NCBI GenBank assembly: GCA_013396915.1
Contig: VWZL01005158.1
Span: forward strand, 192,622 to 256,621
Direction: 5' to 3'
DNA: 64,000 nt
DNA from: Stercorarius parasiticus
Lineage: Eukaryota > Chordata > Aves > Charadriiformes > Stercorariidae
Below, piece by piece: positions 51,953 to 61,976 of the stretch. The number at the start of each line of letters is the position of its first letter. Position 1 is the stretch's first letter. The notes beneath the pieces were generated by a model, which was given only the letters and a program-made list of their open reading frames with translations, was not told where the DNA came from and searched no databases. The translations under genes were made by a program, and so were the position numbers.

Positions 51953-54900
51953 ATCTTTATTTTCATCCTCATTGCATCAAACGTTTGTCCGTATTTCTTT
52001 CCCAGGTCATCAGTCTACTTACTTCTTCTTCTAAGAAACAGCATGCCTTTCTAATGCAAAGCATTAAAGCCACCCTACTAATCACAGAAGGGTTAAAAAC
52101 ATGATTGGTGGGCAAAGACCCCCCCTTTTTTCCTGCAAGGTTGGTTGAAATTGTGAATAGAGACTGACAGCTTGCCTGAGTGTTTGTGGTTCAATTTGAA
52201 ACCACAAGACCTAGAAGCACATGGTTTAGATTCAGTGTCTTTCTCTAGCTAACACAAACCATTTGTTCCAGCAGCTTGGCTATCTGTTGGAGAATAGTTT
52301 TGCACCAGGATCAGCCTTGATTCACCCCAGACGGCCAAATACATTCAAATGGAAACCCAACGAAAAAAAAGGAAAAATTTCCCCAAACAAAGGCTTGCAT
52401 TTACTTTTTCTTGTTTATTTTTGCAGCTTGTAAAGGAGCTACTAATATCCTGGTGAAAAAAAAAGAAAAAAAGAAAAAAAAAGAAAATCTGAAATGCCAA
52501 TCAAAAGCAGCGCCAAATTAGGTAGCATTTACTTCAAAAATACTTTTTTCGTCGCCTTTTTTAAGGCAAATTCCTGTATAATAGTAATGTGAAGGAGGGA
52601 ATGGAAAGAAGAGACTTAAGTGACTCAAAAATATATTTAGACCAATCTTTTCAAATTTGGCTGTGTAAAGTGAGGCATGTAATAAGGCTAAAGTTTAGTC
52701 ATTGAGCTTTCACACGTAAAGCACTTAAATATGAACTTAACAGTAGTCATTTACTTTAAGTCCACTGTCCATAGAAAACTGTAAGTTTAAGTGTTTTATT
52801 GCTTCTAATGAACTGCAGAAAGATTAAACACCTCAGTGTCAAGTTGGAGAATTAAAATACACAAGGAGGAGTGTCCAAGTCCAGACGTTTTGCCCAGCTA
52901 AAGGATAGTCTCCACGTGGTATCCAGAGGTCCCAGCCACTATATTATCTAGAACCATTGAAAAGACTTGCTAAGAGGAGCAGGAGTCAACTGGGATTAGT
53001 ATTTGGAAAGTCCAGGTTTCTCATCTACTCACCGATGATCTGCTCTGCACTTCTCATAGCTTGTCATCGACCACCCCTGGCTGAAACGAGCTGATGCCAC
53101 TACAGAAAGCAGGATTTGCCACAACAAGGAATTATATGTGCAAAAACTCTATGCAAAAGAACAGCCCTTTCATCCTGATAGGAAATAGATTATCCATTTA
53201 AGTCACCAACTCTCATAATAACAGCGCAGAGGAAGAGAGAATAAAGACGTACATATTTCAAGCCTGAAATAGGCTTCCAACTACCACCAAGTACTAAAAA
53301 GGGAAGGTGAACTAAGATAATATTCATATCCTCAAATTTAAGCTGTCTACAGTATGGCTAATTAAGCTAGACTTGCAAACACCTATTTCTATCTCCAGCA
53401 CCCCCAGGCAGCTCGCTGTCGAGCCGCAGAGAGCGCTGGTGGGGTCCGTCCCGGGGCAGGCAGCTGCGCCAGCACCGTCTTATGGATGGGAAGGAGACCG
53501 AGGGGTGGGGGTGCTCCCCTTTCCTGCTCTGATAAACCAGCTTGTTGATTATACACTCACACGCATGCTAAAATGAGGCAACATCCCAGCATTCCGGCCC
53601 ACTGAGAAGTGAAAGAGAGGTAATTCGATGAATTATTGTGGTGAGGCAGTAAACCAAGTGTTTAGTTACCCCAAATCACAGGTATTAGGGCTGAAATGAA
53701 TTCTCCTAAAACAATTTCCCATCATCTAGCCCCTGGGATTATTTGTTTTATCTTTCTCCTTCATGGTATAAAACTGGTTCCAAGATATTACATTACAATA
53801 CAGGGAACCACCTACTGTACTCAGAGGTGAAGTACCTTGGAAGAAAGAAAGAATACTTCTCTGCTGTGTCTCTCTATCTCCTAGTTAGGACTAAGTGACC
53901 GTAAAATCTGTGTATGTGTGAAACCACAATATATTCCCCTGTTCTGTCATTAAAAGCCACTCACGACGTAAATGTGAATCAGAGGTGGGAGTGCATTCAC
54001 CGGCAGGGAGGAGCATGCGATTATATACCATGAGTTTACTTCCAAGAACAGATTATATTTCTGGGAATTCAAAATAACATATATTTTATTTTAGTATTAT
54101 GGGAATATTGAAAAGACTTCTAACGTTACTGCTTTTTAAGCTACTATATAATCACAGTATAATTTTTATTAACAAAAAGACTTCATAACTTGAGAGACGT
54201 GCAGCAGTCACTGCAAAGCTAATGAAGTGAGCGTGAGGCTTTAGGGGCTGAGATACGCTGTAGGTATATCAGGGAAACTGCCTTGGCAATTTTCAAGCTG
54301 AATAGAAATGCAGGTTTAAGGTTCACGGCTGCTCTTTGAGGCATTTGGCTGGGCAAGCGGAGCGGAGCAATGCTGAGCTGCCCACCAGAGACACGCTCAG
54401 TGAGCCCCTGCGTCCCTACGCCCTCCTGTTCCTTCAGAGCTCCTGAAGGTTTGCAGCCCTGAACTTGTGGGATCACATTTGTGAGAGGCTGAAAAGAATA
54501 GAGCTTTCCTCCTGAGGTGTGTGTAGGGAAAGCGAGCGTGCAAAATAACCTGCTTGAAATGGCACGACGAGCAGTTGGAAGGAGCAAATGCTCCAAGTAC
54601 TCGAGTCCTACAAAATTACCTAAACTAAGATGTAGTGCTCGGAGCATCCTGCACCGGGGAGTGCTCAACCGTGTGTGTGAGGAGCCCACACACCGTACAA
54701 AACAGTGCCAACAACATAGAAAGCCATCTAGGAAGACCCAACCCTTAATTTATGGAAGCGTACATCTGACTCCGAGCAAGGAATTGGACAGTACCGTGTT
54801 GCCTAATTTGCTTTTCTATCTGTTTATTTTATTAGGAGACTAGTGGGTGCTTGTTCGTCCTCACCATTGTGACTGCTGGTGGCTTTTAGTTTCTTCGGTT

Positions 54901-56218
54901 ACAGCGGGTTTTATTTCCTGGATCAATCAAAATCTGCTGAAAAGGGAAAGTGTGTCCCTGACGTATGCCATGTGCTCGAGCCATAAATAATCCACGGCAC
55001 AGTCACGTGAAGAGGAAGGGGCGCCTTGGCACAAGATGGGCTTGTTCAGGAGCCCCGATCTGTCTTGAAAAAAAGTGAAACTCCTTCTCCAGATGTGGAA
55101 TTTCCCTTACGCAGTGTCACATCGGTGAGGCTGGAGCGACAGCCTTGTGCTTCCATAGGTAATTATTTTGCTCTAGATTTACAGTACAAAGCAGGCATCA
55201 CAACGTACCAGGAGCGTCACAACATGACAGTGGTTTTTTTTAAAAATCGGAAGGTTAAGAAATGCAAACTGTTTAATTCTTAGAGCGTTCTGTTTCCATT
55301 TAGTGTTTTGCTTGCAAACGTGGCTTCACATGTCTGGGATTATCAGACTCCTTTTGATGAATGATATTATGACAAGTTACTTCTACTGTTTTTTCTATTG
55401 GGAGAAATCATGTTTATGGAAACATAGAAGGGAGGAAAAGATAGCTTCAGGTTTAGGTTTTACTTTCCTATAAATAAAGCCTTCTGAACTGAGCCTCATT
55501 TGGAAATGGAATCATTTTCTGTTAACAAAAATAATAAAAAAAAAAATCAGGATGATATTTTACTAAAATAAGGTTAAAACAAAAAATATTAAATTAATAA
55601 AATGAAATAATATCACTTTTACCAGCATGGGAAACTTTTACTCTTAAAAAGCTGAAAGACCTCAGTGTTACAGCTCTCAAGAGAGCACAAAAAAGTTTCC
55701 CTAATTTTAATGAAAGTGTGACTGCCTCCTGTGGATAAGAATAAAGAGCCTGGTCTGCAACTTACAGCCTTTGTTCATATGAATACAATTAGTTCGCTTC
55801 TTTGTACGATCAAGTGGTACCCAACAGAAACAAGCCCAATAATTATTTACAAACCAGATGATTCGGGTTGTGGCCGTGCTTCTCGTGCCTGCGGTGCAGT
55901 TACTTACACCACTGCATGTCAATGACACTCGTGGCTCAGGAGGCGCTGAAATAAAGAGCTGTATAAGCTGGCAGCTGACGGAGTCGTGCGTGGGACTTGC
56001 CTGAGAGCGGAGGGGACCGGAGGAAGGTCCTGCCGAGCCCTGTGCTGTTTCTCCATTGAACCAGGTCAGGTGTCTAAGCAGCTGATGGGTGCAAGGCACT
56101 GGAAAGCAAATAAGAAGCAAACAAAGCAGGCACCCAAACCCGTTAATAATTTTTTACCTCAGATGACTGCAGACCTGGTTCTCGTTCAGGTTAAGGCTCC
56201 TTTTTGCACGTTGCTGGA
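51953..56218. other. Non-coding DNA with CpG-richer patches
   Basis: No gene is recognised. This block has patches of higher GC and CpG density, notably 53.41-53.51 kb with about nine CpGs. The longest frame in the window (156 codons, minus strand, 54.22-54.69 kb) has no domain I recognise. Low-complexity purine tracts lie at 52.46 kb. Confidence 0.5.
52456..52487 (+). repeat. A-rich low-complexity tract
   Basis: Four A-runs separated by single Gs, 32 bp, purine only. No recognised retrocopy adjoins it. Confidence 0.75.
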
Positions 56219-56290
56219 GCATTGTGCAGGGGGTTGGACTAGATGGCCGTTAAAGGTCCCTTCCAACCCAAACCAGTCTATGATTATTCT
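56219..56290 (+). mobile_element. CR1 LINE 3' end fragment
   Basis: 'gggggttggactagatggccgttaaaggtcccttccaacccaaaccagtctatgattattct' is an almost canonical CR1 3' end with the ATTCTATG-type tail. It is 5'-truncated to about 70 bp and better preserved than most copies in the window, so probably younger. Confidence 0.9.
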
Positions 56291-57340
56291 CTTCATGTCC
56301 CTGTAGGCACCTGTCTGTTTTTCATGACACACCATTTCCCTTTGTGGCAAGACAGATTTTGGACTCCAACCTGAAATGCGATGGAAGTTTCAGTCCCCCT
56401 TTATCATCAATGCACTGTTTTATTTCAGTACTACCCAACGTGACATCTTTGCTTAGAGAGAAGGGGATCTCCATGAATTCTAGAGGGGAAATAGTTGCAG
56501 TAGCAAAGCCGTGAAGAGAGGAGCCGGAGGCTTCAAGGCTTACCACAAGCTCTAAGGTTTCGCGCAAGCTCGAGCGCCGTGGACATCCTCTGCTTTGTGG
56601 TGGTGCACAAAGACGAGGGAGGGTGCGAGGGGTGCCGCTGACCTCGGCCACCCCAGGCACACGTTGGAGCCCAGGTTACAGCTGACTGGAATCCTGAGGT
56701 TTTACTGGCCGGGAGCCAGTTTGAAACCCACTCGAGCCACCCGAGTATTTTATAACATTGTAAAGACGGTATTGTTTAAAACATTTCAAAAATTCTCCAC
56801 ACAATCTGGCAGCCTTCCAAAACCGTCTTAAATGAGCCAAAACTATCAGCAGCCACCCACCTTCCTGTCCATTATCCTCTGATTAATGACATTCCACCAA
56901 CAGGGTCCGACATTCAGAATCTCCCTGCTGCAGGACCTCTGCGTAAATATGATCTCTGAGACCTGTAAATTGTCTGTATGGCTTGCAGCTGTGTTTTATA
57001 GGGGGGTGTCTCTTTGTCATGTGGTGACCATGCAGGAGGGGGCTCTCGGGGGGTGGAGAGAGACCAGGGCTTGCAGCATCTTGTAAAACCTTAATTAGAC
57101 ATAGCAAAGCAGGAGAAATCAAATCAGGCGGGAGGTATGATACTCTGTTTCTGTGATCGGTTTTGTGCTCCTTATCCGCTCACCTTGTGCCTTCTGAGTC
57201 ACAACAGCCGTAATAAGAACAACCGCAAAAAATAACTAACGGACAGTTCTTCGGTTGGAGTTAATTATTGAACAGATTTGTCTCCATTAGGAAAAAGAAC
57301 ATCGATGTTTATTTCCTGTTACAGACGCAACACATAGATG

Positions 57341-57352
57341 GTAATTAATTAC
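57341..57352. promoter_or_regulatory. Palindromic homeodomain (P2-type) site
   Basis: GTAATTAATTAC is a perfect 12-bp palindrome containing TAAT-TA-ATTA, the P2 spacing used by paired-class and other dimerising homeodomains. A TTAATTATTG word lies about 80 bp upstream, in repeat-free DNA. Binding is not shown. Confidence 0.3.
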
Positions 57353-57430
57353 AGGATCAATGTTATTTGGGTGTCTTAATCAGTGGCCATGCTGCTTCCT
57401 TATGCAGTGTGGATGCAGGATATTTTCCAG

Positions 57431-57582
57431 GTAGGATGCCCGGAGACAGACATCGCAGTACCTGAGTCCGCCCGGGAATACAGAGCAGCAGCTCCTCAGC
57501 AGCCGGTGTCTCTCGCGTGCGCCCTGTGCCTGCCACAGACACCCAGTACAGGAAAAGGGCGATTCAGAGAGTACCTGGAGAG
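57431..57582 (+). other. Splice-bounded 152-bp interval, CpG-rich, exon candidate
   Basis: An acceptor (GGATATTTTCCAG) precedes and a strong donor (GAGAG followed by GTGAGA) follows. The interval holds about nine CpGs in 152 bp, well above its surroundings, and one frame is open throughout, continuous with an upstream ATG at 57383. No homology is recognised. It could be an exon of a coding or lncRNA transcript, or a coincidence. Confidence 0.2.
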
Positions 57583-58931
57583 GTGAGATATTTCCTTAGA
57601 TTTATTGGACTTCTTCTGTGAGCACTTAAAAGATTAGCTGAAATGTCTCAGTTTCATGGATGGACATGCCCCAGAAATTATGAGATGATGAATCAGGTAT
57701 TGGGAAAGCAAAAAAAGACAAACCACCTTACCCTTTTCATGAATGCTCCCTCCAGCCTTTAGGTTTATCTATTGGTAATTTTGATAGTGACAAAACTAAC
57801 TAACGTGTAAATGCAACCTTATCAGCTGATAGGAATTCATACAATGCCATTTGGCAGAATAAAGAAGTACTCCTACTAATCAAAATCTTCAATTAGTATC
57901 TTTCATCCATACGACATTTCCTTTTTTTCCTCCTGTAATATTGTATTACCTGACTGCCTGGAAAGGGGAAATCCAAAGTAAAGCCGTGAAGAAAAGACGC
58001 ATTACTTTGAAGTCAGAAGTTCACACTTCCGAAAAGTCTCAGAGTTTGTGCATTGCCCTGGGCATGTGACAGAAGATGAGCAGAACATCTGGTTTGTGAT
58101 TTCATCAAGAGCTGGGCATTGAAATACCTTTGAAATCTGGGTCTGCTGTGCCTCAGCTCTTACACAGAGGATCATTTCTTCATGATCTTTTATTTTCCCA
58201 AAGCATTAATGTTTTTGCAAAGTAGGCACAAGAGAGGCATGTGGTGGTATGCTGTGCAGTCCCTGCAGTAGATTTAGGCTTTATGTCCTGGGCATATATG
58301 CTCACTTCCATTCAGAATTTGGTGTTATAAGTTTCTAGCCATGCCTTTCTGGGTGCGTGCGTACTTAAATCTTTCTTTGTCTGTGTGTCTATATGTACGT
58401 ATATATTCTCACGTCTATATCAATATATATAAGTACATGTAGGGGCACATCATATGATTTTTAAGAAAGCTTTATTTCCATGAGAAGCTACAGAGTACAT
58501 TTTCACTCAGCAGTGACTCATCTTTCTAGCTCCTTTTTTTTTTCTTCTTACTGCCTAATCCAAGAAACTCTGACTAAGTCAGCTCTGCCACGTCCCAAGT
58601 GTAGCAGGGATTCCTCACAGTCCTTGATGCAAACAGAACTAGTAATTCTCCTCAGAAATAGCAAGAAATTGCTATTTGCGGGCTCATGCTTTACGCAATG
58701 ATGACCTTGGCTGAGGCAACCCAAATGGAAAGGGCCGCAGCGCATGAAGTCAATGCCACTGTGGTAAATAAAGGCAGCGCCAGGAAGGCACAATTTCAAC
58801 ATCGCCTGGCAGATGAAGCATAGCTGGGCAGGGGGACTACGCGTATGAGCTATATTTTCTTAACAGCAGTCTGGGAACCTCATGGCACTATGTCATAGCG
58901 AGACAGTCCAGTTTTGTATCTCAGCTTGTTG

Positions 58932-58954
58932 ATTTTTTTTTTATTTTTTTTTTT
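58932..58954. repeat. T-rich low-complexity tract
   Basis: Two T-runs broken by one A, about 23 bp. On the minus strand it is A-rich. No adjacent retrocopy is recognised. Confidence 0.65.
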
Positions 58955-61397
58955 AATATGCAGACCTTTTTAATGTTCTGCACAGCCATTAAGAAGAACT
59001 ATAATAAAAACTGATGGGCTACAGAGATAGACTGGAAGCAGGATGACAGGTATTTGTCAACGGCCTTTGCTAATGCAATTTCAGAGGGTTTCAGGTATTG
59101 ACTGAAAGAAAAATGAAAAAAAAAAGAGAGCCGATTTCAGCACTTCAGCTTGGCATTAAGAAATCATTGAGTGAGACAGGTTGTAGACCATGATTTAGAC
59201 TCACACGTACCATTTTAGATAGTAAGAGTCAAATTAGGTGCATGCCTGCAGCCCAGAAAACGCAATTACGTGTGTCAAGGTTTCTATTGGCAATCTTAAT
59301 CAAAGTAAAACAAAATGTAGCTCGGATTCATGTAAGAGGCTAACTAACCTCGTGGCAGCTTGCTCAGACTGCTGATTTGCAAGGTTGACCTGCCTTTTTT
59401 CCCCTGTAAGTCCTTAGACAGCATCATGAGTAGCCAGTACCCATCAAGTTGCCTTAGGTGATCAAAAGATATTACAAAATCAGGCTTGGAGAACCCCAGG
59501 ACCCAGATCTGCCTTTTTGCTGTGGACAGATGAGCCTTTTCCCGAGAGGGGATCCAAACCCTCAGGCAGTTCCTGAGTTCTCGCTGTCTCTTGGCGTAGG
59601 GACACCACTCTCTCACATCCACCACAGCTGCGTTTTAGCACCCGTGAAATAGCTGTGACCATTTCTGTGTTGGGTATGCGCACACTTCCGAGACAGTTAC
59701 GTTTTCATCCCAGACCCACTCATGAGGTAAGAGTGGCTCTCTCGATGAATTTGTCATCCTTACTTAGCTTCATTCTGGTGTCTGCCAATGGTGTGTTTTC
59801 TCTCTGACAGTTTCCATATCTGTTTACTGTGTGGCTTCTTCACTGAACAGGCTGTATACTCATTATCATATGAAATCATGTTTTATTGGAAGAAATATTA
59901 TCTCAGAAACACACTCTAGGTATATAAGCTCACTGTTTCTCCCTGTGTTCTCAGCTTTCTTTCATCAGGACAGTTTTGTTAAAATGATATTGCCTCTCTT
60001 GGGCGTGCTTCACAGGAGCTTTACGGTGATGATGAATAAAACAACTGTGGCGAGACTGCAATAAATTAATTGCACCATTTTATATGAGTAAGAGAATGGG
60101 CAGGAGACCTGAGACTGAAACACAAATCTGACTGTGACTGGGGATTCGTGGTTGAAAGACTGGTATGAAAAAGAGAAAAGATGTCATGGCAGGAGTGGAA
60201 AGGGGGTTTGGGGGAAAAAACCAAAACCAGCCCAGCACATTGTGGTTAATAATAAGCAATTTGGAGACTCCATTTCCATTCAGCCAAGTACGTGGAAGGT
60301 CTGAATTTCTAACTTAACAATTGCATTTTATATTATATGAGATGCAGAAAGTTTTTTTTATGAATCTGTGTCTCTGCCTTTTATTGGCTGGAAACTGATT
60401 GTCTGACTGTGCTACAGGAGCCCTCCAAAAATCAAAGGCTTCTTGGAGAGCCCAGACGGAGATGCCAATCTCTCCGGCGTTTGTTCTGTCTCAAGGGGGA
60501 TCTGAGTTCTAGCACTGCTGCTACACTGACAAATTTAGCCATCGGGTGTGCTACGGCTCCCCATGTTGCTCTGTTAAACACGAGTTTACTCATAGTCTGT
60601 GGTGAGAAGGCTGAATTTTGTCCAGTTTAATGAATATATAACAAATCCCTCAATCAGCAGGGCAGGGTGGAATCAGAAATGGTCACAAGAATTGTCTGAT
60701 TTGCTTCTCTCCCTCCGTAAATAAACCTGGGATTATAAATAAACCGTGCAGATGAGAGACAACGTGTTGAAATGCAGTGTCAGATGGGTTATACAGGGAC
60801 GTCGAGTCATTCAAGAAAAGCAGCAAAACACAGTGTGGAAGCAATCATGAAAACCAAAGGCGAGCATTGCTTACAATACCAACCCAATCCTAATCCGCCA
60901 GATTTACCGGCACAATGAAATATCCTGTTGAAGGTGCAGCCCCGTGTTTTCGTGGTGACGCTTGCTCAGCGTGCCTTTTGTACCCAGCTGTCCCCAGGGC
61001 TGCCCTCGTTTCTCATGGTGTCGGCAGTGATCTGGACTGCCCTCCGCCTCTGCCCATCCCAGAAGGACCGGGAGGGAGTGCTGGGAGGAAACCCACAGCA
61101 AGGTATTTGTTTGATAATCCCAGGTTTATTTACAGAGGGAGAGAAGACGCCATTGCATTGCCGGAAGGAAAACTGCAGACTTAAAACAAAACGTTGTCAG
61201 TGGATATTTGGGCAAGGGAGCATTTTGCAGTGGGATGTCCCTGGACACGCCATGACATGAAGTCCTGACTATATTTGGTCTGCGATTGTTTTGCAATTGC
61301 ATTGCTGTTCTCTTCCTGTGGTGCGAGAAGGCTTTTTAAAGGTCCCAGTAAAACACTTTACTCTTACGTCCCCCTTTCCTGGGATTTTTTTTTTCAG

Positions 61398-61448
61398 ATT
61401 AACATGCCCACCCTTTGCTGTTGCTGTCTCCCAGCTACTTCAGAAGAG
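61398..61448 (+). other. Splice-bounded 51-bp interval, exon candidate
   Basis: A very good acceptor (CCCCCTTTCCTGGG then a nine-T run, CAG) precedes and CAGAAGAG followed by GTAAGG, a strong donor, ends the interval. It is 51 bp (17 codons), with a frame reading INMPTLCCCCLPATSEE. No family is recognised. It lies about 200 bp upstream of a CR1, which is no bar to function. Tentative. Confidence 0.22.
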
Positions 61449-61647
61449 GTAAGGAAGCAGCTTCCCCTATTAACGTCAACAAGGCAGGAAGGACGCAGGG
61501 TGGAAGGGGAGGGGAAGGAGTTTTTGACGGTATCGTGGTGCGTAACAAGATCTGTGATGGAGTTGTAGTGGTGGGAGAAGGACTGGCCCTTCTGCGCCAG
61601 ATGGGGACAGAGAGAGGGGCTTTCAGTAGGGGCTTTATAGGCCTTTC

Positions 61648-61976
61648 GCTGAGGGGGGCCTACAAGAAAACTGGAGAGGGACTTTTTACAAGGGCATGTA
61701 GTGATAGGACAAGGGGTAGTGGCTTCAAACTGAAAGAGGGGAGATTTAGATGAGATCTGAGGAAGAAGTTCATGGCTGTGAAGGGGGTGAGCCCCTGGCC
61801 CAGGTTGCCCAGAGAAGCTGTGGCTGCCCCATCCCTGGAGGGGTTCAAGGCCAGGTTGGACGGGGCTTGGAGCAACCTGGGCTGGTGGGAGGTGTCCCTG
61901 CCCAGGGCAGGGGGTGGCACTGGGTGGCCTTTAAGGTCCCTTCCCACCCAAACCATTCTATGATGACTCTATGATC
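61648..61976 (+). mobile_element. CR1 LINE, 5'-truncated, 3' end intact
   Basis: The sequence runs from 'gggggcctacaagaaaactggagaggg' through 'gtgataggacaaggggtagtggcttcaaactgaaagagg', 'cccaggttgcccagagaagctgtggctgcccc' and 'aaggccaggttggacggggcttggagcaacctgg' to 'ggtcccttcccacccaaaccattctatgatgactctatgatc'. This is the CR1 ORF2 C-terminal end plus 3' UTR and tail in the plus orientation. It is 5'-truncated and the coding part is broken by indels. It is close to consensus in many blocks, so relatively recent. It is opposite in orientation to the copy at 14.9 kb. Confidence 0.95.

Larger units (their letters stand above)
56291..61647. other. Non-coding DNA with CpG-richer patches and exon candidates
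   Basis: No gene is recognised. CpG-richer patches lie at 56.56-56.66 and 57.43-57.58 kb, the latter also splice-bounded. Frames of 60-112 codons show no family pattern. The stretch 58.38-58.44 kb is TATA/TATG-rich, 58.93-58.95 kb is a T-run, and 57.34 kb carries a homeodomain palindrome. Confidence 0.5.

Noticed and set aside
54219..54689. Longest open frame (156 codons, minus strand)
   Set aside because: No domain, family pattern or splice support was seen; mixed composition and overlap with plus-strand frames suggest chance.
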